From assembly GCA_019636565.1 (NCBI GenBank), contig JAHBXG010000011.1:1-64000 (forward strand): DNA of 64,000 nucleotides. Direction: 5' to 3'. Position 1 is the stretch's first letter; the number at the start of each line of letters is the position of its first letter. The stretch is from Phycisphaeraceae bacterium (GTDB taxonomy: Bacteria > Planctomycetota > Phycisphaerae > Phycisphaerales > UBA1924). Below the pieces are notes generated by a model, which saw only the letters and a program-made list of their open reading frames with translations, made no database searches and was not told the DNA's origin. The translations under genes were made by a program, and so were the position numbers. Below, piece after piece: positions 18,423 to 27,554 of this stretch.

Positions 18423-19469
18423 TCATTTCCCATTCGATGTCGCGTCGGGCGCGGGGTGTACCGTTCCTACAGAGCGCAGTCCGGGTTGTTCGTCGCTCCC
18501 TTCCGCACCAGAACCGATCCCTGAATCTAGGCCCGCGATTTCCCCCGGACCAGCGGCGGACAACTTCCGCACGAAAGCCGATCTTCCGTGGCGAATCACA
18601 ATCGCCGCGACTATCCACACAACGCCCCCAATCGCAAGCGTGCACCAGATCGCCCGCCAGTGCTCCGGGAGCACCAAAGCCCAACTGCCCGACCACGAAC
18701 GATCTGCGGAGATATCCGCCACCAATCCGGCGCCCGAAGCAAGCACCAGAACCGGAGCGGCCCCGGGCTGGCGCGGACGAAGCAAATCGGGCGATACCTG
18801 CCCGACCAGAACCGAGATCGTCGCGCCGCCAACCACGAGCGCCACGATTACCGCCATCCACGCGCTCCTCCAGGTCGTGTTCGAGCGCGTGCCGATCGCG
18901 AGCAATCCTCCAATCAGGAACCCCCAGGCGATCATTGCGAGCGAAGTCGCGAGCACGATGTCCGGAGTCCAGCGAGCCAGCACCATCTGGGGCCAGATGA
19001 CCGCCTGGAGCGGAATCAGCACGATTGCCAGATCTTTCAGAACCGAAACGGGCGACCCTTCTTCGGGTGCCGCCTGGCTCAATCTCATCAGGGGCCAAAA
19101 AATCATGACGCCGACCGCCAGGGTCACCACCAACCCGCGCGACAAAGGCTGATACGCGTCGAGCGTCACGATCCCGCCCGCCAGCACAACGCCCAGGGCG
19201 ATGATCGAACCGAGCATCAGGTAGATCGCCCACAAAAATGCGAAGTTGCGGGGCTCGCCTCGGCGATGCGACCACTTGTCGGCCTCCGCTCCCTTGGCGA
19301 TCGCAAGTTCGGACTTCAGCCATTCGAGCGGTCGCCGGTGCCGCCGCCGAACCGGCGCGCCGGGGTCCGGGACGGTTTCATTTGACGGAATGTGTTTGAA
19401 TGGCGCGTTCGGAAATCGCGACGGCGGGGAGCCGGGCGCTTGCTCGGGCTGGGGTGGAGCCTCGCTCAT
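18423..19469 (-). CDS. Hypothetical multi-pass membrane protein
   Basis: A 348-residue protein not recognised. About 60 Pro/Arg-rich residues are followed by hydrophobic segments near 80-105, 110-128, 145-170, 175-195 and 205-225, then a loop and a last segment near 270-292, ending in a polar Gly/Ser/Glu tail. It sits between the FtsQ-like gene (14 bp upstream) and greA (coupled), so it is part of the mur/ftsQ transcription unit. A division- or envelope-related role is only guilt by association. Confidence 0.7.
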   Translation of the reverse strand: MSEAPPQPEQAPGSPPSRFPNAPFKHIPSNETVPDPGAPVRRRHRRPLEWLKSELAIAKGAEADKWSHRRGEPRNFAFLWAIYLMLGSIIALGVVLAGGIVTLDAYQPLSRGLVVTLAVGVMIFWPLMRLSQAAPEEGSPVSVLKDLAIVLIPLQAVIWPQMVLARWTPDIVLATSLAMIAWGFLIGGLLAIGTRSNTTWRSAWMAVIVALVVGGATISVLVGQVSPDLLRPRQPGAAPVLVLASGAGLVADISADRSWSGSWALVLPEHWRAIWCTLAIGGVVWIVAAIVIRHGRSAFVRKLSAAGPGEIAGLDSGIGSGAEGSDEQPGLRSVGTVHPAPDATSNGK

Positions 19470-19483
19470 ATCGACCCGGAACT

Positions 19484-20542
19484 TTATCTGCGCGCCGGAT
19501 GGGTGCCGAAATCGGCGCTGGCGGTCGCGGGCTTCTCGATTTGGGCCGTCGCGCTGCGGTCGATCTCGAGCGGCTTGTTGATCGGCCACCAGAGTTCGAG
19601 TTCAGCGTGGCCCGCATCGATCCGCTTCGAAAGCGTGTTCAGTTCCGCGATCTTTCCGAGCTTGGCCGCGGTCGTGCACTCGCCGGTCAGAGGCTTCGAG
19701 GGCCTCCCGCCCCAATCCAGCCTGGTCTGGTGCACCGTGTCGATGATCAACTGCTTGGAATCAGCGAACCCGCTGACGTCGATGCCGGCAACCTGATCGC
19801 GCCAATCCTGATCAACCAGCAACCGCAACAACTCCAAACCTGCGACGCAATCGTCGCCGGGCCACGCGCGTGAATAGTCCAAATCGCCGCTGGGGCTCAG
19901 CGCCGCCCGTTGCGAGCATCCGCGAATAACGTACAACCCCGATCTGCCCTCGGGATACACCACCGGCATCGGCCTGCCGTCCCAACTTACAAGGTAATCG
20001 TTTCGCGGCGCGGTATCGCCGGGCTTGGGCGCCGCGGGCTCCGACCGCACCACCGCTGCCGGGATGCGCCACGTTCCGCGCACCACGATCTCCGAATCGC
20101 TTTCGCGCGCAACGCTTGGCCGTCCGTCGAACCAGCCCGAGGCTTCGAGCGCCGCGCCGACCGCATCGAGCGGCTCGCGCGACAAAGGATCGGGGTTCGC
20201 GCCCATGGCGCGTGTCGCCACCGTCATCAGTTCTTCCTGGAACTGCGGCGCAAGCCAGGTGCGTGAAGGCTCTTTTTGGTTTCCAGCATGCTTGATCTCG
20301 GGCCACTCGATCCGAAGTTTCGCCGGTTCGCGCGATACGACGGTCTCGGCACGCTGTGTGATCGTGCTGCGAAGCAGCAGGAACCCCAGCCCGATGGCCA
20401 CCACGATCGCCACGCTCAAGAACGTCGTCAGGTGCGCAAAGAAAGCGCGCCAATCGAATCTGGTGCCGGACCGATCAACCTGTGGAATTGCCGCGCTCTC
20501 GCCCGCTTCACCAAGGCCTGATTGGACTCCATTCTCATCCAT
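19484..20542 (-). CDS. FtsQ-like divisome/POTRA membrane protein
   Basis: A 352-residue bitopic protein. A polar N-terminus is followed by one TM helix (about 36-57) and an extracytoplasmic region with the pattern of a divergent POTRA plus FtsQ beta domain (near LDAVGAALEASGWFDGRPSVAR). The start is the ATG 23 bp after ddl (MDENGVQSG). Direct sequence similarity is weak; the call rests mainly on topology and on the order murC-murB-ddl-this gene, which is where ftsQ sits in dcw clusters. If correct it links the peptidoglycan genes to septum assembly. Confidence 0.65.
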   Translation of the reverse strand: MDENGVQSGLGEAGESAAIPQVDRSGTRFDWRAFFAHLTTFLSVAIVVAIGLGFLLLRSTITQRAETVVSREPAKLRIEWPEIKHAGNQKEPSRTWLAPQFQEELMTVATRAMGANPDPLSREPLDAVGAALEASGWFDGRPSVARESDSEIVVRGTWRIPAAVVRSEPAAPKPGDTAPRNDYLVSWDGRPMPVVYPEGRSGLYVIRGCSQRAALSPSGDLDYSRAWPGDDCVAGLELLRLLVDQDWRDQVAGIDVSGFADSKQLIIDTVHQTRLDWGGRPSKPLTGECTTAAKLGKIAELNTLSKRIDAGHAELELWWPINKPLEIDRSATAQIEKPATASADFGTHPARR

Positions 20543-20565
20543 GCACCGTTCGGCCGATCCGTCTC

Positions 20566-21495
20566 CTACAGCGCGCCAGCATCGCGCAGGGCCATCTGCA
20601 CCAGCGAAGCGCACAACCTCTCCATCGGCAATCCTTGCCTGTTTGCCGCCATGGGAAGCAGGGAATGATCCGTAAACCCCGGCAGGGTATTGACTTCCAG
20701 CAGCCAAGCCTTGCCCGCGCCATCCAGCAGAAAATCGACCCTGGAGAGGTGGCGAGCCCCCAAACCGTCAAACATCGCTTTCGCGAACCCCTGGATGGCC
20801 GTTGCGACGCCGGCCGGAAGATCGGGATTCACGACGTAGTTCGTGTCGTTGCGGTGGTACTTCGCCTCGTAGTCGTAGAACTCAACGCTTGGACAAATCT
20901 CGATGGGAGGCAAGGCTTTGCCGTCGAGCATTCCGACCGTCAGTTCCCGCCCACCGAGCACGGCGCTCTCGACCATGTACACCCGGCTGGGATGCTGCTT
21001 GGTGTCGGCCGCGACCTTGGCGACGGCGCTATCCCAATCCGCCGCGGTGCGGCAGATATGCACGCCCACACTTGAGCCCTCGTGCACGGGCTTCAAAACA
21101 ACCGGCAACGCGAACGGGCAAGCCGAATCGCGGGCGTTGAACGCCGCGCCGGGTTGCGTCGGAACACCAAGTTGACTGGCCAGCAACTTTGTTGCCAGTT
21201 TGTCCATGGCCAGCCGCGCCGCCGGGGCGCGGCAGCCGACAAACGGCCGACCATCCTGTTCCAGCAGGTCCTGCATCGGGCCACCCTCGCCCCAGCCGCC
21301 GTGCAGCACCGGAAAGATCACGTCGCCCTTCATTGCCCGCAGGCCGGCGAGAACGGCGCGATCGATTATCTGGTAATTGGCGCGAAACTCGCCCGATCGG
21401 TCGATCGCCACGGCAACCGCCTTGGAACTGACGAGACTGACCTCGCGCTCGGCATCCGGGCCGCCGCCCAGAACAACGACTGTTTTGAGGCTCAT
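20566..21495 (-). CDS. ddl: D-alanine--D-alanine ligase
   Basis: ATP-grasp enzyme joining two D-alanines for the peptidoglycan stem peptide. The 309-residue length is typical. N-terminal VVLGGGPDAEREVSLVSSKAV, the GWGEGGPMQDLLE loop, the ATP-grasp Lys/Ser region PVVLKPVHEGSSVGV and the Mg-site RVDFLL...LLEVNTLPGFTDHSLLP are all present. Its start overlaps the murB stop by 4 nt. Its presence indicates that the organism makes normal peptidoglycan. Confidence 0.95.
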   Translation of the reverse strand: MSLKTVVVLGGGPDAEREVSLVSSKAVAVAIDRSGEFRANYQIIDRAVLAGLRAMKGDVIFPVLHGGWGEGGPMQDLLEQDGRPFVGCRAPAARLAMDKLATKLLASQLGVPTQPGAAFNARDSACPFALPVVLKPVHEGSSVGVHICRTAADWDSAVAKVAADTKQHPSRVYMVESAVLGGRELTVGMLDGKALPPIEICPSVEFYDYEAKYHRNDTNYVVNPDLPAGVATAIQGFAKAMFDGLGARHLSRVDFLLDGAGKAWLLEVNTLPGFTDHSLLPMAANRQGLPMERLCASLVQMALRDAGAL

Positions 21496-22427
21496 CGTTG
21501 CCGCCCCTGCCCATGGCGCGACCAGACAACCACTTCGCGCTCGAGTTGAACACCGAAGCGGTCGAGCACGCGGCGCTCGACCTGTTCCATAAGAGAGATG
21601 ACATCCCGTGCCGTTGCGCCGGGACGGGTGACAAAGAAATTCGCGTGCACGTCGCTCACCGAGACCGCGTTTACCGCCAGCCCCTTCAGCCCCGCGCGAT
21701 CAATCAGGAGCCCGGCAGGAACGCGGCGCCCGGCGCGCCCGTTCGCATCGTGCAGATCCATGATGTCGTGCTCGAGCGTCGGGTTCTTGTACGTGCAGCC
21801 CGCGCTTTTTTCCGCCATCGGTTGGCTGGTCTTCTTGTATGACATCACCTCTTTGAGGCGCTTGCGAACCGCGCCGGCATCGTCGGGCGCGAGTTGCAGA
21901 TCGCAGGATGTGAGCACAAGATCCTTCAAGCCCGACCTGCGGTATCCGAACGCGATGTCCTTGCGTTCCAGCGTGAATTCGCGACCATCGCGCGATATCG
22001 CATGCAAGCGCACCACAAACTGTTCGATTTCACCGAATTTGCCGCCCGCGTTCATCACGAGCGCGCCACCGACGCTTGCCGGAATGCCGCCGAGCGTCTC
22101 CAGTCCGGCCAATCCCTGCCGAACCGTCTCGTTGATCAGTTTGGGCAGGTTCGCACCGGCCCCAACCCGGACCGTACCGGCGACGGGGTCGATCACCCAG
22201 TCCGCCAGTTCGCCCTCCATTTTGACAACCAGTTCGGAAACGCCGTCGTCATCCACCAGCAGGTTCGCGCCGTCACCCAGCACCCGCAGCGCCGGATCGG
22301 CTTCCATCGCGCGATTCAACTCGCCCGCGTTGCGAACCGTCGCAAAACGCTCCGCGCCGCCACCGATCCCGAACCAGGTCGGAACATGATCAAGTCTCGA
22401 AATGGCCAATGCATCGGTCACGAGCAT
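21492..22427 (-). CDS. murB: UDP-N-acetylenolpyruvoylglucosamine reductase MurB
   Basis: FAD enzyme reducing UDP-GlcNAc-enolpyruvate to UDP-MurNAc. The 311-residue product has the FAD motif VLGDGANLLVDD, the block GLETLGGIPASVGGALVMNAGGKFGEI, the AFGYRRSGLKD loop, and the catalytic Ser/Glu region (KSAGCTYKNP; FFVTRPGATARDVISLME). It reads as a type II (short) MurB. It starts 3 bp after murC and overlaps ddl. Confidence 0.95.
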   Translation of the reverse strand: MLVTDALAISRLDHVPTWFGIGGGAERFATVRNAGELNRAMEADPALRVLGDGANLLVDDDGVSELVVKMEGELADWVIDPVAGTVRVGAGANLPKLINETVRQGLAGLETLGGIPASVGGALVMNAGGKFGEIEQFVVRLHAISRDGREFTLERKDIAFGYRRSGLKDLVLTSCDLQLAPDDAGAVRKRLKEVMSYKKTSQPMAEKSAGCTYKNPTLEHDIMDLHDANGRAGRRVPAGLLIDRAGLKGLAVNAVSVSDVHANFFVTRPGATARDVISLMEQVERRVLDRFGVQLEREVVVWSRHGQGRQR

Positions 22428-22430
22428 GGA

Positions 22431-24062
22431 TTATCCGCGGGCAAGGAAACTCCGCCCGATCTCGTACACAGGCCCCGCGCCCATCACCACCACCAGATCG
22501 CCGGGGAGGCAGATTTCTTCGAGTTTCTCCACGATACCCTCGAATGTCGGAATATGGCTGGCGTTCAGCCCTCGCTCGTTCAGCCGGCTCACCAGATCCT
22601 GTGCCCCGATTTTCGCCCGCTCTTCCTGGCTGTCGCGGACAAAGTAAATATCCGGCATCAGCACCACATCCGCCCCGCTGAAACTCTGCGCAAACTCCTC
22701 AAGCAGATGCCTCGTCCGCGAGTGCTGGTGAGGCTGGAAGACGCAGATCAGCCGCCCGCCTCGCTGCTCCGGCTTTTCGAAGCCCCGCAGCGCCCGGAGC
22801 GTCACGTCGATTTCCGTCGGGTGGTGCCCGTAATCGTCGTACACCCGCACGGTGCCCGCCCCGACCTTGCGCTCTCCGAGCAACTGGTTGCGTCGATCAA
22901 CACCCGCAAACGCCGCGAGCGATTCGCCCACCCGCGCCGCATCTGCGCCCATCCAGATCGCGAGCACCATCGCCGTCGCGGCATTGATCGCGTTGTGCAC
23001 GCCGGGGATCCGCATCGTCCACGACTGCACATCCTGCCCGCGATTCTGGAGCGAGACCCGGCGCGATTCGGGCTCGTACGAGACAACCCAGTCCGCTGCC
23101 GGGGTAAACCCGATCGTCTGCACATCGCAATCGAGCCCCGCCGTCACCTCGCGACGATGCGCCCCCTCATGCGCGATGAGCAGTTTGCCCCCTTCCGATG
23201 CCGGGGGGACGAGCCGCGCGAACTCGTGGAAACTCTCGACGACCGCGTCCAGCGATCCATAAATATCAAGGTGATCCGCCTCGACGCTGCTGATGCTCGC
23301 AACCATCGGGTGCAGGTTGTGAAAACTGCGATTGAATTCGCAGCTCTCGGCGACCAGGACGCCCGGACTCCCGCGCATGGTGCCGACCGGAATGGCTTCC
23401 GCGCCCAATCGAAAACCCGAAATCTGAGAGCCCGGCGCCCGGGCCACGGTGTTCAGCGAGCCCGTCGCCAGTTGGGTGCAGGTCGCGCCGACGATTACGG
23501 TCGGTTCAATCCCTGCGTCCGTGAGCGCGGTGCCGAGCATCGCAGTCGTCGAACTCTTCCCGTGGGTGCCGGCGACGGCCACGCCCGTCCGCCCGATCAT
23601 GCAAAGCCCCAGGGCCTCCGCGTAGAAGAGAACCGGAATGCCCCTGCGCACCGCCTCGGCCACTTGCGGATGCTCGGGCCGGATAGCCGCGGAGCAGACC
23701 ACCATGTCGCACCCTTGCGGCAGCCACCGCTTGGACTGATCGAACCCGACCTCGATCCCTTCCGCTCCAAGCCCGTCCGTCACATCCGACGGATTCATGT
23801 CCGAGCCGCTGACCAATGCCCCGCGTCCGCGCAGCATCCGCGCCAGCCCGCTCATGCCGCACCCGCCGATACCGATCAGGTACAGGCTCTTGCCCGAAAC
23901 CTCAAGCCGGCGCTCCGAGGGCTGATTGTGCTTGGAATTGGTGAATTTCAAAGGCCCGCGCAGCTCCTCTCGAACGCCGCTGGGCACGTAACGCAACGGG
24001 GGCAGGCTGATCGTAAGCGACGGCGCACCGACACCCAGCGACGAAATTGGAAGCGTGGACAT
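22431..24062 (-). CDS. murC: UDP-N-acetylmuramate--L-alanine ligase MurC
   Basis: Adds L-alanine to UDP-MurNAc in the cytoplasm. After about 57 extra N-terminal residues, the Rossmann domain begins (YLIGIGGCGMSGLARML, 61-77). The P-loop is AGTHGKSSTT (164-173), the SVEADHLDIYGS block and the C-terminal DDYGHHPTEI and FQPHQHSRT motifs follow. The N-terminal extension has no counterpart that I recall in MurC; a later start is possible but no good internal ATG precedes the fold. It is the first gene of the murC-murB-ddl-ftsQ-like unit, divergent from the NUDIX gene. Confidence 0.95.
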   Translation of the reverse strand: MSTLPISSLGVGAPSLTISLPPLRYVPSGVREELRGPLKFTNSKHNQPSERRLEVSGKSLYLIGIGGCGMSGLARMLRGRGALVSGSDMNPSDVTDGLGAEGIEVGFDQSKRWLPQGCDMVVCSAAIRPEHPQVAEAVRRGIPVLFYAEALGLCMIGRTGVAVAGTHGKSSTTAMLGTALTDAGIEPTVIVGATCTQLATGSLNTVARAPGSQISGFRLGAEAIPVGTMRGSPGVLVAESCEFNRSFHNLHPMVASISSVEADHLDIYGSLDAVVESFHEFARLVPPASEGGKLLIAHEGAHRREVTAGLDCDVQTIGFTPAADWVVSYEPESRRVSLQNRGQDVQSWTMRIPGVHNAINAATAMVLAIWMGADAARVGESLAAFAGVDRRNQLLGERKVGAGTVRVYDDYGHHPTEIDVTLRALRGFEKPEQRGGRLICVFQPHQHSRTRHLLEEFAQSFSGADVVLMPDIYFVRDSQEERAKIGAQDLVSRLNERGLNASHIPTFEGIVEKLEEICLPGDLVVVMGAGPVYEIGRSFLARG

Positions 24063-24211
24063 GGCGGCACGTATCGACCGTCATCGCCCCTTGCCGTGAA
24101 CGAACCCGGTGCAAGTTTTGGGATGCTTCCGGTCGCCTCAAAAGGCGCAAACAACATCACACACGCCCGAAATCGGCTGCCGCAACGCCGGCGAATCCAT
24201 ACCCTCATTTC

Positions 24212-24778
24212 ATGCCCGAATACGCAGTTACCCCCGGCCCTTCTGCGGCCGGCTCACTTCCCTACCGCATTGCCTGCCTCTGCGACCTCCGCGATAAGGA
24301 CGGGCGCCTGCTCCTGCTCAAACGCGCCAAAGCACCCAACATGGGGCTGGTCTCCCCGATCGGCGGCAAGCTCGATGTCGAACACGGCGAATCTCCGGCG
24401 CGCTGCGCCCAGCGTGAGATCGAGGAAGAAGCCGGCATCCACATCCCGCTCGAACGCCTGCACCTCACCGGCCTGATCAGCGAACGCGCCTTCGAGGGCC
24501 GGGGCCACTGGCTCCTTTTCTACTACCGCGTTCTGGGTCCGGTCTGGGTCGAGCCCCGAGACATGCCCGAAGGCCGGCTCGATTGGTTCCGGCGCGATCA
24601 GATCGACGGCCTCCCGATACCGGATTCAGATCGCAAGATCATCTGGCCGCTGGTCTGGAAACACGAGCCCAAGCACGAGGGTGGCCGCCCGGGGTATTTC
24701 GCGGTGCACATCGAGTGCGTCGGCGAACGCGGGGACAAACTCGAATGGAGCGTTCAGCAGGAAACGCCCGCGATTTGA
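24212..24778 (+). CDS. NUDIX hydrolase
   Basis: A 188-residue NUDIX-fold pyrophosphohydrolase. The full Nudix box is visible: GGKLDVEHGESPARCAQREI followed by EEEAGI, about residues 45-70, with the REIEEE metal-binding core. The N-terminus (YRIACLCDLRDKDGRLLLLKRAK) is a standard beta strand. The substrate is not predictable; the arrangement resembles MutT/8-oxo-dGTPase-like clades. The ATG chosen gives MPEYAVTPG, and the longer open frame upstream overlaps the murC promoter region. Confidence 0.88.
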   Translation: MPEYAVTPGPSAAGSLPYRIACLCDLRDKDGRLLLLKRAKAPNMGLVSPIGGKLDVEHGESPARCAQREIEEEAGIHIPLERLHLTGLISERAFEGRGHWLLFYYRVLGPVWVEPRDMPEGRLDWFRRDQIDGLPIPDSDRKIIWPLVWKHEPKHEGGRPGYFAVHIECVGERGDKLEWSVQQETPAI

Positions 24779-24837
24779 GCCCGTCACACTTTCCGCGCTG
24801 AAACCAGAACCCCACCGCACCGAATCTATCATTCAGC

Positions 24838-26853
24838 ATGATCGTGCGACCAAGAACCGATTCCGGTTTCCGGGCTTGTGCGACGACTTTCGTTCGCGCA
24901 CTGCTGAGCCATAGCAGTTGCTTCCCAATTCTCATCCGTCAGCCCGCCTTCTTGCTTCTGTTCTGCTGCTCTGCCGCGCTGCTTTGGCCTGCCTCGATCT
25001 CCCGCGCGGTCTCAGACCCCGCGACTTCCCGTGTTCCGATTTCGGTCCCCACTTCCGTTGCCGCCTCGCGTCAGGCTAACTCCGTCGCCGTCATCACCAT
25101 CGAAGGCCCCATCGACGGCATCATGGCCCGCAGTTTCCGCCGTCGCCTCGATGAAGCCGTCGCGCTCAAGGCCGACGCCATCGTGGTGGACCTCAACACA
25201 CCCGGCGGCGAGCTCGGCGCCGTGCTCGAGATCTCCAACGCCATCAAGCAAAGCCCGATCCGCAACTCCGTCGCGTGGATCAACCCCCGCGCCTATTCGG
25301 GCGGGGCGATCATCGCGCTGGCCTGCCGCGACATCGTGGTCTCCGACGGCTCGAGTTTCGGCGACGCCAAGGTCATCCAGATCGATCGCTCCTCGTTCTC
25401 CACGCAGATCCGCGGCATGAACGAAACCGAGCGCCAAAAACTCCTCCCTCCGTTGCTCGCCGATCTCGTGGATTCCGCCCGGCGCCACAACCGCGCCGCG
25501 GGCGCATACCAATGGGATGAGTTGCTCGTGCAGGCCATCGTCGCGACCGATGCCGAACTCTGGTGGGTGCAGGACAACAAGACCGGCATCCGCTTCGCCG
25601 TCGATCGCGCCGAGTTCGAACGCCTCTTTCCGGACAAACCGGTGCTCCAACCCTTGCTGGCGACGGCAACGGTGGGCAGCAATGAGGTTGCAACACGGGC
25701 CTCGCGCTCTGCTACCAAACGTCCGACTCGACCCGCCGATTCAGACGCCGAGACGCCCGCCGAATCCGGTTCCGGCGACGCTCCCACCGAGCCGATCGAT
25801 CCCGGCGCCGACGCTGTCCCCTTCACGCCCGCGGCGCCGTCCCTGGCCGATATCAAGGCCAAAACCGAAGAGGCTCTCGATCTCGCCGGCGCAACCCCGT
25901 CCATGCGTCCCCGCACGGGGGACAACGCAAGCGGGCGCTACACACTGCTCGCCAAGATCAGCAACGGCGACGGCGCGATCGTGCTGCACGAACAGGAAAT
26001 GGCGTTCTTTCAACTTGCGTCGAACACCCAGCGCGCGCCCGATGGTTCGGCCCAACTCGACGCAATCAACTCCGATGCCGATCTCACACGGTTCCTCGGT
26101 GCCGCCACCATTACGCGCCTGGACGAGAACTGGTCGGAGAACCTCGCCCGCTTCATGTCGGCGGCGTGGGTGCGGGGCATTCTGATCACCGCCTTTTTGA
26201 TCTGCATTTTCATTGAGATGTTCTCGCCGGGCGTCACTCTGCCCGCGGCGATCGCCATCCTTTGCCTTGTCGGACTGTTCCTGCCCCCGGTCATCGTCGG
26301 CATGGCGATGTGGTGGCAGCTCGCCGCCATCCTCATCGGCGTGGTCATGCTCGCGGCAGAGATCTTCGTGCTCCCCGGCTTCGGCGTCGCCGGGGTCGTC
26401 GGGCTCCTTGCGCTCTTCATCGGAATGATCGGCGTGTTTATTCCCGGATCCACCGGATCGGGCGCAACGGCCGCAGACTTCCGCGCGGGCCTTGCCACCG
26501 GCGTCACCACCATGCTTCTTGCGGGCGCGACCGCGTGGATGGCGCTGTTTTTCATTTACCGCAACATTTCCAACATCCCCGCGCTCCGCCGGTTGGTGCT
26601 CCAGAACCCGGAGTTTGATGGCGATGGAACTGTCATGGGCGGCTCGATGTTTGCCGCGATGGCCGACGACGATGTTCGCGTCGGCGACATCGGAGTCACC
26701 ACAACCCCGCTGCGGCCCGCCGGAAAAATCGACATCGACGGCCGCCTTCACGACGTTGTCGCCGAGTTCGGCTTTCTAGATGCGGGCGAGAAGGTGAAAG
26801 TCGTCAACATCACCCCCTTCCGCATCGGGGTTGATGCCGTACGCGATACTTGA
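24838..26853 (+). CDS. NfeD-family membrane protease, long form (NfeD1b)
   Basis: A 671-residue membrane serine-protease-like protein. A signal/TM at about 33-58 precedes a ClpP/SppA-class domain (VAVITIEGPIDGIMARSFRRR...VVDLNTPGGE; Ser in AYSGGAIIAL; Lys in FGDAKVIQ). A Pro/Glu/Thr-rich linker (about 285-345) follows, then a cluster of TM helices (about 445-580) and a C-terminal OB-fold NfeD domain (GVTTTPLRPAGKIDIDGRLHDVV). By family, NfeD1b partners with a flotillin and cleaves membrane substrates. The short NfeD gene lies about 160 bp downstream, and floA is about 10 kb away. Confidence 0.88.
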   Translation: MIVRPRTDSGFRACATTFVRALLSHSSCFPILIRQPAFLLLFCCSAALLWPASISRAVSDPATSRVPISVPTSVAASRQANSVAVITIEGPIDGIMARSFRRRLDEAVALKADAIVVDLNTPGGELGAVLEISNAIKQSPIRNSVAWINPRAYSGGAIIALACRDIVVSDGSSFGDAKVIQIDRSSFSTQIRGMNETERQKLLPPLLADLVDSARRHNRAAGAYQWDELLVQAIVATDAELWWVQDNKTGIRFAVDRAEFERLFPDKPVLQPLLATATVGSNEVATRASRSATKRPTRPADSDAETPAESGSGDAPTEPIDPGADAVPFTPAAPSLADIKAKTEEALDLAGATPSMRPRTGDNASGRYTLLAKISNGDGAIVLHEQEMAFFQLASNTQRAPDGSAQLDAINSDADLTRFLGAATITRLDENWSENLARFMSAAWVRGILITAFLICIFIEMFSPGVTLPAAIAILCLVGLFLPPVIVGMAMWWQLAAILIGVVMLAAEIFVLPGFGVAGVVGLLALFIGMIGVFIPGSTGSGATAADFRAGLATGVTTMLLAGATAWMALFFIYRNISNIPALRRLVLQNPEFDGDGTVMGGSMFAAMADDDVRVGDIGVTTTPLRPAGKIDIDGRLHDVVAEFGFLDAGEKVKVVNITPFRIGVDAVRDT

Positions 26854-27011
26854 CGACGCGGCACCCGCCCGCTTGCCGCCTTCCCGTCCACCCCGCGATG
26901 GTGAATGTGCGCCGTCGATGCAAGTCACACCGGCGGCGTTTGGCATCTTTGCAATCCATCCTTCATCCCGCATCCCCCACCTCCCCACCTCCCCACTACT
27001 CTTCCCCCCAA

Positions 27012-27512
27012 ATGGAACCGCTCTTACTCTGGGGTCTGGGTCTTCTCTTTGCGGCGTTGCTGCTGCTGCTCATGGAATTCTTCGTTCCGAGCGCGGGCCT
27101 GATCGCCGTACTCTCCGCCTGCTGCGCGATCGCCGGGCTGGTCTGCCTCTTCCGATTCGATCCTGTTTGGGGCTTTATGGGCCTTGTCGGCATGCTCTTC
27201 GCCGTGCCCGGTGTGCTCTACGCCGGGGTCTCACTCTGGCGTAATACCCTCTTTGGCCGCCGCATGATCGGCATTCCTTCCGAGGAGGAAGTTGCCGAGA
27301 AAGCGGCGAAGGAAGACGCGTTCGTTCGTACCCGCATGCAACTGTTGAACAAGGAAGGCGTTGTCGTCACCGATCTTCGCCCTGTCGGGCTCATCGAAAT
27401 CGACGGAGCCCGCCATGAGGCTCTGTGCGAGAGCGATTTCCTCCGCCCGGGAGCCCGAGTTCGGGTGGTCCACGTTGACGCCAATCAAGTGCGAGTCCGC
27501 GCCGTTTCCTGA
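27012..27512 (+). CDS. NfeD-family protein, short form
   Basis: A 166-residue protein with two or three TM helices (about 4-25, 28-45, 50-70) and a C-terminal OB-fold (GVVVTDLRPVGLIEIDGARHEAL...VVHVDANQVRVR). There is no protease domain. Short NfeD proteins normally pair with flotillins; here the likely partner is FloA further right. The ATG is chosen because the frame upstream encodes only low-complexity Pro/Ser. Confidence 0.87.
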   Translation: MEPLLLWGLGLLFAALLLLLMEFFVPSAGLIAVLSACCAIAGLVCLFRFDPVWGFMGLVGMLFAVPGVLYAGVSLWRNTLFGRRMIGIPSEEEVAEKAAKEDAFVRTRMQLLNKEGVVVTDLRPVGLIEIDGARHEALCESDFLRPGARVRVVHVDANQVRVRAVS

Positions 27513-27554
27513 CTTCGGCCTCCCCGGCCCTTCTGTTCGTGGTATCTTCCGTCC

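Noticed and set aside
22700..24000. Open plus-strand frame through murC
   Set aside because: Antisense to the conserved MurC motifs; low-complexity His/Arg content.
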